Origin: Hoylesella loescheii DSM 19665 = JCM 12249 = ATCC 15930
Lineage (GTDB): Bacteria > Bacteroidota > Bacteroidia > Bacteroidales > Bacteroidaceae
Direction: 5' to 3'
Length of the DNA: 64,000 bases
NCBI RefSeq assembly: GCF_000378085.1
Contig: NZ_KB899211.1
Span: 214,071 to 278,070 of the forward strand
Below are positions 26,751 through 35,517 of the stretch, piece by piece (position 1 is the first letter of the stretch; each line of letters starts with the position of its first letter). The translations under genes were made by a program, and so were the position numbers. The notes beneath the pieces were generated by a model that ran no database searches, was not told where the DNA came from, and saw only the letters and a list, made by a program, of their open reading frames with translations.

Positions 26751-27320
26751 AAGCGAAAGTTTAAGTGTGTAAGTAATATAAATGGGACGCCAGCATGCCA
26801 CGAAGGGTAGGGTGGCAGGGTGCTTGGTATTTAAGTCGTGCGTTGTGGGTAAATTACTGTCTGGCCATTGGGTTGCTACCATTTGCCTTTAATCATGTTG
26901 AGGTAGCCTCATTGTGGTGGAATTGTCGCCCTGTTTTGGCAACATTGCCCGCCTGTCATAGGGTGATAGTCCGTCTGATGTGCCGTTATTGCTCGCTTGT
27001 CGTAACAAGGTGGGCTACAATTTCTTGGCTCAACACCCCTCTAATATTTTGTAAAGATACGAAAGGGGTATGATATATCAATCTTACTCATATATGTTTA
27101 ACCCTTTTTATGGCATGTTTTTCTTGTAACTATCTCTTTATAAGGAGGTTTTGTATTATGAGGGCGTTGTCTGTGTTAACGTGGTTTAAATGCTCGTACT
27201 CGTTCAATTCCTTGTCAAACACTGATTTAGCCTACTGTTTGAGGCGTGTTGATGGGGTTATAATCACCTTTTGCATACGTTAAACTTTGTGTAAAGAAGA
27301 GCGTTTTTGCCTGCTCTTAG
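26751..27320. other. 570-bp spacer, no gene recognised
   Basis: Divergent spacer between the lipoprotein and the TetR gene. A plus ORF at 26795-27073 has no recognisable domain. No tRNA or riboswitch was seen. The promoter and operators of the TetR gene lie just to the right. Confidence 0.4.
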
Positions 27321-27351
27321 TTGCATGTTACCGATAAGTAACCTAACTTTG
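27321..27351 (+). promoter_or_regulatory. Promoter of the tetR-type gene
   Basis: -33 TTG at 27321-27323 and -7 TAACTTTG at 27344-27351, exactly 20 nt apart. Start predicted near 27358. Confidence 0.75.
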
Positions 27352-27369
27352 TAGTTACTTATCGGTAAC
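27327..27369. promoter_or_regulatory. Double TetR operator overlapping the promoter
   Basis: Two 16-bp sites, GTTACCGATAAGTAAC (27327-27342) and its exact reverse complement (27354-27369), are separated by 11 bp. Each site is itself a GTTAC-N6-GTAAC dyad, as expected for a TetR-type dimer. The 11-bp spacer contains most of the -7 box, and the right site covers the predicted start. Two dimers would occlude the promoter, giving autorepression. Confidence 0.82.
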
Positions 27370-27387
27370 ATTAAAATAAGAAACGGA

Positions 27388-27975
27388 ATGAAAGACAAGG
27401 AACTTACACAGGTGAAAATACTCGAAGCAGTTGACAGCATCATTGTCAACGATGGTTTCGAACGCATCGGCGTCAATGCCATTGCCCAAAAGGCGGGTGT
27501 TTCGAAGATGCTTATCTATCGGTATTTTGGTGGCTTAGACGAGTTGATTGCTCAATACTTGCTGCGCAAAGACTATTGGGCCAACACCGATATGCACATT
27601 ATCGATGGGGCGGATGTGGCAGGAAGCCTTAAGCGAATGTTTCGCGAGCAAATCGTTCAGTTGCGAAACGACGTCACGTTGAGGCGTTTGTGCCGTTGGG
27701 AACTCACCGCCGACAATGAGAACACTCAGCAGTTGCGCGACAGTAGGGCACGAAATGGCTGCGAACTGATAAAGGCCGTGAGTGGTTTTACCCATTCTAG
27801 CCACACCGAAGTTGCGGCCTTGGCCACCATTCTCTCTGCTGCCATCAGCTATTTGGTGCTGATTGAGGACCAAAGTCCCACGTATAACGGCATCAACTTG
27901 CAGAGCGACGAGGGCTGGGAGCAGATTATTAAAGGTTTAGACTTAATTATTGATTTATGGATTAAGCAAGTTTAA
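27388..27975 (+). CDS. TetR-family transcriptional regulator
   Basis: 195 aa. The N-terminal three-helix DNA-binding domain includes the HTH GVNAIAQKAGVSKMLIYRYF (about residues 28-47), followed by an all-helical ligand-binding domain. TetR proteins are usually dimeric repressors released by a small molecule. The perfect double dyad over its own promoter indicates autoregulation. The next gene, a nitroreductase-fold flavoprotein, follows in the same direction after 105 nt and is a probable co-regulated target, although no second operator is seen before it. Confidence 0.93.
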   Translation: MKDKELTQVKILEAVDSIIVNDGFERIGVNAIAQKAGVSKMLIYRYFGGLDELIAQYLLRKDYWANTDMHIIDGADVAGSLKRMFREQIVQLRNDVTLRRLCRWELTADNENTQQLRDSRARNGCELIKAVSGFTHSSHTEVAALATILSAAISYLVLIEDQSPTYNGINLQSDEGWEQIIKGLDLIIDLWIKQV

Positions 27976-28080
27976 TGCCTAAGTTAGGGGTGTGCCGAAT
28001 GCGAAGATAGACCCAAACGCCTTGCCTGCTTCGTGCTCCCCTTGTCAACGCGTTAGCTTGTTAACTTGTCAACTTAATTA

Positions 28081-29100
28081 ATGAGCGATGAAAAAATATT
28101 CGTAACACTTATCTTATTTGTAGGAATGATGAGTAATGTATTAGCCCAAGAAGCCGACTATCTGTTTATGATAGCGCAGGCTGTTAAGGCCCCATCGGGC
28201 CATAACACGCAACCATGGTTGTTTAAGATAGCAGATGGGGAGATAGACATTATCCCCGACTTCACCAAGTCGCTGCCAGTTGTCGATCCAAACCACCGCG
28301 AATTGTTCGTGAGTCTTGGCTGTGCTGCCGAAAATCTCTGTGTTGCAGCCGCCCATAAGGGGTATGAAGCAAGGGTGGCTGTTACCAACGAGGGCGTAAT
28401 TAGGGTGCTTCTAGCCAAGCAAAGCCATGATGTGGCAAGCCCTTTGTTCGCCCAAATCCCCCTGAGGCAGACCAACAGAAGCAGATATGATGGTAAGATC
28501 ATCCCTGATGACAGCATTGCCTTGTTAAAGAATGTCGCTGCAGAACCTCCCATTGCTGTGCATTTCTATAAGAATGGTTCGTCGCCATACGCTGCGATAA
28601 CCGAAATGGTATATGCGGGCAACCATCTGCAAATGCACAACAAGGCCTTTAAGGAGGAGTTGCAGCTGTGGATGCGGTATAACAAGAAGCACCAGGATGC
28701 AACGAAAGACGGACTAAGCTATGCCGTATTTGGTGCACCAAACGTGCCCAAGTTTATCGCAAAGCCGATAATGGCCAAAGCCATCAACGAGAAAAAGCAG
28801 AACAAGAGCGATAGCAAAAATCTTGCTTCGGCCTCTCATCTGGTGCTACTGACCAGCAAGGACAATACGATTGAACAATGGGTGAACTTAGGACGAACGC
28901 TGGAACGCATCCTTTTAAGAACCACGCAAATGGGAATTGCGCACGCTTACCTAAACCAACCCAACGAAGAGGCCTCGTTGTCGGGGCAGCTTGCACAGAA
29001 ATTGGGACTTACCAACGAGTATCCCACCATCTTAATTCGTATCGGTTATGGCAAGAAAATGCCATATTCGTTGCGGAGAGAGGGCGTAATCGTAAGATGA
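28081..29100 (+). CDS. Acg-family nitroreductase-fold flavoprotein
   Basis: 339 aa. A hydrophobic N-terminus (residues 6-22, ending VLAQ) could be a signal peptide. The motif APSGHNTQPWLF near residue 38 is characteristic of nitroreductase-like Acg proteins, as is RQTNRSRYDG further on. Members bind FMN; several may sequester rather than turn over flavin. Two half-domains are typical for Acg. It lies just downstream of the TetR gene and probably responds to a xenobiotic or redox signal. Exact substrate is unknown. Confidence 0.85.
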   Translation: MSDEKIFVTLILFVGMMSNVLAQEADYLFMIAQAVKAPSGHNTQPWLFKIADGEIDIIPDFTKSLPVVDPNHRELFVSLGCAAENLCVAAAHKGYEARVAVTNEGVIRVLLAKQSHDVASPLFAQIPLRQTNRSRYDGKIIPDDSIALLKNVAAEPPIAVHFYKNGSSPYAAITEMVYAGNHLQMHNKAFKEELQLWMRYNKKHQDATKDGLSYAVFGAPNVPKFIAKPIMAKAINEKKQNKSDSKNLASASHLVLLTSKDNTIEQWVNLGRTLERILLRTTQMGIAHAYLNQPNEEASLSGQLAQKLGLTNEYPTILIRIGYGKKMPYSLRREGVIVR

Positions 29101-29106
29101 TGTCTC

Positions 29107-29140
29107 AATCCCCAACCCCTCTCCGATGGGGGAGAGGGGT
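29107..29140 (+). terminator. GC-rich hairpin (REP-like) after the flavoprotein gene
   Basis: The 10-bp stem ACCCCTCTCC/GGAGAGGGGT (29115-29124 and 29131-29140) has no T-tract. A related hairpin with CCCCTCTCC occurs at 62823-62850 after another gene. It may be a dispersed palindromic repeat that stabilises 3' ends or aids termination. Confidence 0.5.
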
Positions 29141-29818
29141 GTAATTAGCATTGTTGGTGAGCAAAGATTGCTTGTTCTTTAAAAACATGTCGATATTTTC
29201 TTCTGCCAAGCAAGATGCCCGTTTTCTATCAAAAAGGCCATGTTGCGTATCGTCGCAGGTGAGCTTTCATAACCCGCTTGTTATGCCTTTGTAGTCAACT
29301 TTATCAGTGCATGGCGTGTTCTCGCTAACTTGGAACGCTGTTCCGGATGAAATGGAATCACGTTCCAGTTGATATGGAACAGCATTCCGGATGATATGGA
29401 ACAGGGTTCCAGCTTATCGATTGTAACCCTCTTGTTTATATAGAATAGCATCTGCAACGTTTCAATAGGTGCTTGATGTTAAGCTGTTGATTCCTAAAAG
29501 AGCAATGATGGGATGTTGATCTCTGTTTTTTGGTGGTGCGATAACTGACTTTTGAGGAACGAAAAAGAGTGCGTCCCACCTTTATTCACGCTCCTATACT
29601 TGTGCTTTTCTCGTTCGTCGAAAAGCATGTTTCGCCTTTCCGTCTGGCTAAAAGTTCCGTTCAGCTGATGCACATTCTTGGCTAAGGCGAAGCCCAAGCA
29701 AGCTTGGCGTTGTTCGTATGCCTTAACAAAAAAGTTCATGAGTTGATGTCCGTGCGACACCCAACCCATGAACTTTAATTGTTTATATGCTTATAAGCTT
29801 GCTAATTCGTAGTTTTGC
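29141..29818. other. Convergent spacer with a 96-bp element
   Basis: It contains 96-bp element copy C (29316-29411). A minus ORF at 29494-29769 (91 aa) has no recognisable domain or promoter and is left out. Nothing else is seen. Confidence 0.5.
29316..29411 (+). repeat. 96-bp four-dyad element, copy C
   Basis: Units start TGGAA at 29331, 29353, 29375 and 29397 (22-bp steps). The left half unit is 29316-29330 (degenerate), and the right end reads TGGAACAGGGTTCCA. It lies between convergent genes, so a promoter role is unlikely for this copy. Confidence 0.85.
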
Positions 29819-31711
29819 TTACTCCAAATATGTGTATCCGTACAATCCCGAACGGTAATTCGAGAGGAACTCTTTACCCTCTTCGAGCGAAATCTTACCT
29901 TGCTTAACGCTCTTCGTCACCCATATTTCGAGTTGTCTAACCAGCTTCTTGGGGTTATACTGTACGTATGCCAGTACCTCTTCAACCGTTTCGCCGTCGA
30001 AAATCTGGTCGATGTGATACTGCCCATCCTTTACCGACACGTGCACGGCATTGGTATCGCCGAAGAGATTGTGCATATCGCCCAATATTTCTTGGTATGC
30101 GCCAACGAGGAACACGCCCAAATAATATGGTTCGTTTTTGCGAAGCGTGTGCACGGGCAGCACATGCGAGATGTGGCGGTTGGTAACGAAGTTGGCAATC
30201 TTTCCGTCGCTGTCGCACGTAATGTCTTGTAGCGTGGCGTTGCGTGTGGGTCTTTCGTCGAGCCTTTGTATGGGAACGATGGGGAAAAGCTGGTCGATGG
30301 CCCAACTGTCGGGTAGCGATTGGAAGAGCGAGAAGTTGCAGAAGTACTTGTCTGCTAAGATTTTGTCCATGTTGCGCAATTCTTCGGGCACGTGTTTCAG
30401 GCCTTTGGCGATGGTGTTAATCTCTCGGCACACGCTCCAATACATGCTTTCGATCTCTGCTCGCGTACGAAGGTCAACCAATCCGTGGGCAAAAAGGTCG
30501 AGCGACTCTTCTCTAATCTGCTCCGCATCATGCCAATCTTCGAGCATCGAGCGTGAGTTGATGTTGTCCCAGATGTCGTAAAGGTCTTTCACCAGTTGGT
30601 GATCGTTCTCCGAAGGCTCAAACTCTTCCTTCATTTCGGGTAGCGAAGCCGTTTCCAACACGTCGATAACCAGCACGCTATGGTGAGCCGTTAGCGAGCG
30701 TCCACTCTCTGTAATGATGTTGGGATGGTCTATGCCGTTTTTGTTTGCAGCCTCAACGAAGGTGTAGATACAGTCGTTAACGTATTCTTGTATCGAATAG
30801 TTCACCGAACTTTCACTGCTTGGCGACCGCGTTCCGTCGTAATCCACGCCCAATCCACCACCACAATCCACGAAATCTACATCGTAACCCATATTATGTA
30901 GCTGCACATAGAACTGCGAAGCCTCACGAAGGGCGGTTTGAATGCGGCGTATTTTGGTGATTTGCGACCCGATATGGAAGTGTATCAGCTTTAAGCAGTC
31001 GTGCAAACCCTTTTGATCGAGCAGTTCGAGAGCCTGTAACAGTTCGCTACTTGTTAGGCCGAACTTGCTGGCATCACCACCACTCTCTTCCCATTTACCC
31101 GATCCCGACGAGGCCAACTTGATGCGAATGCCCAGGTTGGGACGCACGTTTAGCTTCTTGGCAGCACGTGCGATGAGCTCCAACTCATTGAGTTTCTCGA
31201 TGACAAGGAAAATGCGCTTGCCCATTTTTTGTGCCAAAAGCGCCAGTTCGATATAGCTTTGGTCTTTATATCCGTTGCAGATGATGAGCGAGTCGCTTTG
31301 GCATTGCACGGCGATAACGGCGTGCAGTTCGGGCTTAGAGCCAGCTTCAAGGCCAAGGTTGAACTTACGGCCGTGCGAGATAATCTCTTCTACCACGGGT
31401 TGCATTTGGTTAACCTTGATGGGGTAGATAACAAAGTTCTCGCCTTTGTAATCGTATTTCTCGGAAGCTTGCCTGAAACAGCTGGCCGTTTTCTCGATGC
31501 GACTGTCGAGGATATCGGGAAAACGCAACAGCACAGGTGGCGTAACGTCGCGCAAAGCTAGCTCGTCCATCACGTCGCGCAAGTCTATCTCGGTGTTGTC
31601 CTTACATGGCGACACGCATACATCGCCCTTATCGTTAACGCCAAAAAACGAAGTGCCCCAACCGTTGATGTTGTACAGTTCCTTCGAATCTTCAATAGTC
31701 CATTTCTTCAT
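29819..31711 (-). CDS. speA: Biosynthetic arginine decarboxylase
   Basis: 630 aa, usual SpeA length. PLP-dependent fold III enzyme that converts arginine to agmatine and CO2, the first step of polyamine (spermidine) synthesis in this phylum. The PLP lysine is Lys99 in YPIKVNQM. The glycine-rich phosphate site is VDCGGGLGVDYDG, and the C-terminal active-site region includes FCNFSLFQSLPDSWAID. It starts 55 nt after aroK and probably shares the topA-aroK-speA transcript. Cytoplasmic. Confidence 0.97.
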   Translation of the reverse strand: MKKWTIEDSKELYNINGWGTSFFGVNDKGDVCVSPCKDNTEIDLRDVMDELALRDVTPPVLLRFPDILDSRIEKTASCFRQASEKYDYKGENFVIYPIKVNQMQPVVEEIISHGRKFNLGLEAGSKPELHAVIAVQCQSDSLIICNGYKDQSYIELALLAQKMGKRIFLVIEKLNELELIARAAKKLNVRPNLGIRIKLASSGSGKWEESGGDASKFGLTSSELLQALELLDQKGLHDCLKLIHFHIGSQITKIRRIQTALREASQFYVQLHNMGYDVDFVDCGGGLGVDYDGTRSPSSESSVNYSIQEYVNDCIYTFVEAANKNGIDHPNIITESGRSLTAHHSVLVIDVLETASLPEMKEEFEPSENDHQLVKDLYDIWDNINSRSMLEDWHDAEQIREESLDLFAHGLVDLRTRAEIESMYWSVCREINTIAKGLKHVPEELRNMDKILADKYFCNFSLFQSLPDSWAIDQLFPIVPIQRLDERPTRNATLQDITCDSDGKIANFVTNRHISHVLPVHTLRKNEPYYLGVFLVGAYQEILGDMHNLFGDTNAVHVSVKDGQYHIDQIFDGETVEEVLAYVQYNPKKLVRQLEIWVTKSVKQGKISLEEGKEFLSNYRSGLYGYTYLE

Positions 31712-31766
31712 TTCTGCTATTTGTGGGTTCTGTTATAAATATTGAGTGGTAACTTATGGCTACATG

Positions 31767-32345
31767 CTACACCTTGAGCATGGCCCGAGCCTGCGCCACC
31801 GATATCTTTATCTTCTCGTAGTTATCCATCAGGCTCACGTCGAGCGTGTGGTGCGCGCGCAGGTAGTAGGGTTCGCGTGCCGCAAGCTGGTCGCTGATGA
31901 AGCGTTCCACCTCGTCGGGCGTTTTATTGAGTAATAGTGGGCGTACCGTCTTGCCCATTTTCAGGTGTTTGTACAGCACGTCGGGCGAGGCTTTGAGATA
32001 GAGCGTGAGGCCCTGCTGATTGATATATTCCATGTTGTCGAAGAAGCATGGTGTGCCGCCTCCACAGCTAATGAGCACCCCTTCAAACTCAGCCACCTCG
32101 TGCAACATGTTTCGTTCGATGCGCCTAAAACCCTCTTCGCCCAGTTCGGCAAACAGTTGGGCCACCGTTTTATGCATGCGTGTCTCGATATACCAGTCTA
32201 GGTCGTAGAAGCGCATGCCCAATTCGTCTGCCAAAGCCTTGCCGATGGTGGTTTTGCCTGCCCCCATATAACCAACGAGTATGATGCGATGGCATGCGCC
32301 TTGCATCTTGTTGGGGGTGGTGGGGCATTGCAAATCGTTGTGCAT
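31767..32345 (-). CDS. aroK: Shikimate kinase
   Basis: 192 aa. The Walker A motif GYMGAGKTT is at residues 25-33. The DLDWYIE segment (shikimate-binding Asp), the ISCGGGTPCF motif and the lid arginine in GKTVRPLL all match. It phosphorylates shikimate in chorismate synthesis. Residue Met14 is an alternative start (nt 32306) that would give the more usual length of about 179. The choice is unresolved. It sits 46 nt after topA and 55 nt before speA, in the same direction. Confidence 0.94.
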   Translation of the reverse strand: MHNDLQCPTTPNKMQGACHRIILVGYMGAGKTTIGKALADELGMRFYDLDWYIETRMHKTVAQLFAELGEEGFRRIERNMLHEVAEFEGVLISCGGGTPCFFDNMEYINQQGLTLYLKASPDVLYKHLKMGKTVRPLLLNKTPDEVERFISDQLAAREPYYLRAHHTLDVSLMDNYEKIKISVAQARAMLKV

Positions 32346-32391
32346 GTTGGTGCTTAGCTTATGCGCTATTCGGCCTTTTGCCGGCGCTAGT

Positions 32392-34746
32392 TTACTTCTT
32401 TGCCTTGCTGGTGGTGGCTTTTCGCGTTGTGCGCTTGGTTTTGGTGGGTGTTGTTTTCACCAGTTCCATGCACTGCTCGTAGGTCAGTTCGCTGGCTTTA
32501 TCGTGCAGATCTTTGGGCAATTTGTAGTTTTTGCCGTCGTAAGCGAGGTATGGACCGAACTTGCCGTTTATCACTTCGAGCTTCGGGTCTTCGGCAAACG
32601 ACTTCAAGTGCTTTTGCTTTTCCTGCATACGCTTTTGCTCGATAAGGGCCACCGACGTTTCTAGCGTCACCGAAGTGGGGTCTTCGGTGCTGGGCAACGA
32701 CGTGTACTTCTTGTCGTGTAGGATGTAAGGGCCGAACCTTCCCGTACCAATCACCACCGGTTTACCCTCGAATTCGCCAATGGTTCGTGGCAATTTAAAC
32801 AGCTCGAGCGCCTCTTCCAGGGTGATGGTTTCGATGCTTTGGCCTGTAGTAAGGTTAGAGAAGCGTGGCTTTTCGTCGTCGCTGGCGATACCAATTTGTG
32901 CCACAGGACCGAAACGACCTATCTTTACGAGCACAGGTTTGCCTGTTGCGGGGTCTTCTCCCAGCACACGTTCGCCCGCCTTATGTTCCGAACGGGCGTT
33001 CATCACGCTGTCTACCGTAGGACCAAAACCGGCGTAAAAGTCTTTCATCATTGCCTTCCATTGCTCTTGTCCTTCGGCAATGCGGTCGAAATCTTCCTCT
33101 ACGCTCGCCGTAAAATTGTAGTCCATGATGTTGGGGAAACTCTCCATCAGGAAGTCGTTCACCACGATGCCGATGTCGGTTGGCAGCAGTTTGCCCTTGT
33201 CGCCACCAACATTCTCTTTCTTGTTTTTGCTGGTTACGACAATGCCTTTTAGCGTATCAACCACGTACTGGCGCTCTTTGCCCTTGCTGTCGCCCCGTGT
33301 TACGTATTGGCGTTGTTGTATCGTGCTGATTGTTGGGGCATAAGTGGAGGGACGACCGATGCCCAATTCTTCCATCTTGTGTACCAAACTGGCCTCGGTA
33401 TAGCGTGAAGGACCTTGGCTAAAACGTTCGATAGAGGTTATCTCACGTCGTTCCAGCTTGTCGCCTTCGCTAATGGGTGGCAGCATTCTCGATGCATCTG
33501 CCTGTCCTTCATCTTCGTCGTCGGTAGACTCGCGATACACTTTCAAGAACCCATCGAACACCAGTACCTCGCCCGTAGCTATGAAATGCTCTGTCGTTCC
33601 CGAAACGTTTATCGCTACACGGGTCTTTTCCAATTGGGCTTCAGCCATCTGCGAGGCGGCCGTTCGCTTCCAAATCAGGTCGTACAGTTTCTTTTCTTGT
33701 TGTGTTCCGTCAATCTTTGTGACGTTCATATAAGTAGGGCGTATGGCCTCGTGTGCCTCTTGTGCGCCCTTCGAATGCGTGTGGAAGTTGCGCGGCATGC
33801 TGTATTGCTCGCCCCATTGTTGGGTAATCTCTTCCTTGGTAGCGTTAATGCAAAGACTCGAGAGGTTCACACTGTCGGTACGCATGTAGGTAATGCGACC
33901 GCTTTCGTATAGTCTTTGGGCCACCATCATGGTTTGCGACACGCTGAAACCTAGCTTTCGGGCCGCCTCTTGTTGAAGTGTTGAGGTGGTAAAGGGTGGT
34001 GCCGGCGAGCGCTTTACGGGCTTTTTGGTTACACTTTCTACGATGAAATCGGCGTGTTTGCACTTTTCGAGGAAGGCCAAGGCCTCTTCATGGGTTTTAA
34101 AACGCGTGTCTAGTTCGGCGTCTACTTCGGTGATGCCGCCCTCGGCATTGGTTATGGCGAAGATGGCAACGATGCGATAGAAGGCTTCGGGTTTGAAAGC
34201 GTGTATCTCGCGTTCACGATCTACCACCAGTCTAACGGCTACGCTCTGCACCCTACCTGCCGAAAGCGAGGGCTTAACTTTGCGCCAAAGGATGGGCGAC
34301 AGCATAAATCCCACCACGCGATCGAGTACACGTCGCGCTTGTTGCGCGTCAACGAGGTTCATATCCACACGTCGCGGCTCTTCAATGGCCCTAAGTATGG
34401 CGGGTTTAGTAATCTCGTGGAACACGATACGGTTGGTTTTGTCTTCGTCTAGACCCAAAACCTCGCACAAGTGCCATGATATGGCTTCCCCTTCGCGGTC
34501 TTCATCACTTGCCAACCATACGCGTTTGGCGTCCTTTGCCGCCTTTTGCAGTTCGCTAACCACCTTCTTCTTGTCGTCGGAAATTTCGTAATAAGGCTCG
34601 AAAGTGTCTAGATCCACGCTCAATCCGGTCTTTTTCAGGTCGCGAATATGTCCGTAGCTAGACATCACCTTGAAGTCGTTTCCAAGGAATTTCTCTATGG
34701 TTTTGGCCTTTGCGGGGCTCTCAACGATCACTAAATTTTCTTGCAT
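32392..34746 (-). CDS. topA: DNA topoisomerase I
   Basis: 784 aa. The Toprim domain begins MQENLVIVESPAKAKTIEKF (Glu of VESP) with DEDREGEAISWH, and the active-site tyrosine is Tyr287 in GRITYMRTDS. The C-terminus carries topoisomerase C-terminal repeats (GRFGPVAQIG, GRFGPYILHD, GKFGPYLAYD) instead of Cys4 zinc fingers, and ends in a Lys/Thr-rich tail. It relaxes negative supercoils. First gene of the topA-aroK-speA cluster, with a -7 box upstream. Confidence 0.97.
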   Translation of the reverse strand: MQENLVIVESPAKAKTIEKFLGNDFKVMSSYGHIRDLKKTGLSVDLDTFEPYYEISDDKKKVVSELQKAAKDAKRVWLASDEDREGEAISWHLCEVLGLDEDKTNRIVFHEITKPAILRAIEEPRRVDMNLVDAQQARRVLDRVVGFMLSPILWRKVKPSLSAGRVQSVAVRLVVDREREIHAFKPEAFYRIVAIFAITNAEGGITEVDAELDTRFKTHEEALAFLEKCKHADFIVESVTKKPVKRSPAPPFTTSTLQQEAARKLGFSVSQTMMVAQRLYESGRITYMRTDSVNLSSLCINATKEEITQQWGEQYSMPRNFHTHSKGAQEAHEAIRPTYMNVTKIDGTQQEKKLYDLIWKRTAASQMAEAQLEKTRVAINVSGTTEHFIATGEVLVFDGFLKVYRESTDDEDEGQADASRMLPPISEGDKLERREITSIERFSQGPSRYTEASLVHKMEELGIGRPSTYAPTISTIQQRQYVTRGDSKGKERQYVVDTLKGIVVTSKNKKENVGGDKGKLLPTDIGIVVNDFLMESFPNIMDYNFTASVEEDFDRIAEGQEQWKAMMKDFYAGFGPTVDSVMNARSEHKAGERVLGEDPATGKPVLVKIGRFGPVAQIGIASDDEKPRFSNLTTGQSIETITLEEALELFKLPRTIGEFEGKPVVIGTGRFGPYILHDKKYTSLPSTEDPTSVTLETSVALIEQKRMQEKQKHLKSFAEDPKLEVINGKFGPYLAYDGKNYKLPKDLHDKASELTYEQCMELVKTTPTKTKRTTRKATTSKAKK

Positions 34747-34823
34747 GGCGCTATGTTGTTATTTCGTTCGGTGCATGTTGCAATAGTTCGCGCATCTCGA
34801 TGTCATGCAAACCATTTGCCGCG

Positions 34824-34831
34824 CAAAAGTA
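34824..34831 (-). promoter_or_regulatory. -7 element of topA
   Basis: The minus strand reads TACTTTTG, a consensus TAnnTTTG box, predicting a start near 34817 and a 70-nt leader. The -33 match is weak. Confidence 0.5.
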
Positions 34832-35033
34832 AATAAAACTTTTGCATACACATTATTATATATAGAGGCTTTAACCTTTTTTAGCAAAAGAAGCTTATGT
34901 GATGGTTGATTGGTTGGTGAGTGCGAAGCATTGGTTGAGGGGTGGGGGTGAGTTAAGCTGTGATTTGTAGGCCAATAAATGTTGCTTGCGGGGTAAAATG
35001 CCGATGGATGATGCGCCCTTGCTACGCACAAGG

Positions 35034-35137
35034 CCAGCTGTCATTCGCTACAAATCCACCTTCCATTCGCCACAGATCCAGCTGTCATTTGCTACAAAGT
35101 CACCTGGCATTCGTCACAAATCCACCTGCCATTCGTC
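35034..35137 (+). repeat. Second 22-bp tandem repeat (CCAnCT / CATTCG / ACAAAT type)
   Basis: Four full units start at 35034, 35056, 35078 and 35100, plus a fifth partial at 35122, all at 22-bp steps. Each has CCA at the start, CATTYG in the middle and ACARAT or ACAAAG at the end. Units 1 and 3 share CCAGCTGTCATT, while units 2, 4 and 5 share a CACCT form, so a 44-bp higher-order repeat is visible. The sequence differs from the TGGAA/TTCCA element but shares its period. It lies upstream of the susC promoter and downstream (in minus sense, upstream) of topA. Confidence 0.85.
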
Positions 35138-35241
35138 GATTTGCATACGTTATGTATAACATCAATTTATATTCAAACGTACATAAAAACTGCATAAAAC
35201 TATAAATTCATACCAAAAACAACGTTTTTATAATAAATTTC

Positions 35242-35272
35242 TTGGCTAAACTAATAAATTATCATACTTTTG
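35242..35272 (+). promoter_or_regulatory. Promoter of susCD locus 2
   Basis: -33 TTG at 35242-35244 and -7 TACTTTTG at 35265-35272 with 20 nt between. The start is predicted near 35279, so the leader before susC is about 240 nt. Confidence 0.7.
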
Positions 35273-35336
35273 CAGCTCTTTACAGATAATAGATAAGAAT
35301 TCGAAAGCAAACATTAGTTCTTTTGTGTAGATAAAT

Positions 35337-35432
35337 ATGCAGTTTAAAAAGATGCTCATACAGATTATATTGATAGAAAGCATAGACGGTGAAAGCTAGA
35401 TGAAATGGCCGTCGACACACATTTACGAATAG
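35337..35432 (+). other. Two adjacent small upstream ORFs in the susC leader
   Basis: Within the 240-nt leader, an ATG at 35337 opens a 20-codon frame (MQFKKMLIQI...) ending TAG at 35397-35399. An ATG follows immediately at 35400 and opens a 10-codon frame (MKWPSTHIYE) ending at 35432. The abutting stop and start could couple translation. No strong ribosome-binding site is visible, which is normal in this phylum, so coding is unproven. Confidence 0.3.
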
Positions 35433-35517
35433 CTCCAATTAAGTTGATTGAAATCGAATGGGAGCGCGAACGAAGTAGAAAGAAAGTTAAAGGATAAATC
35501 AGATTAAAAGGTTTTTT

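Noticed and set aside
29494-29769. 91-aa minus-strand ORF near speA
   Set aside because: No domain or promoter. It lies downstream of convergent genes in spacer sequence.
35034-35137. Possible short CRISPR array at the 22-bp tandem repeat
   Set aside because: Units are directly contiguous with no unique spacers, there are no cas genes adjacent, and the unit is too short.
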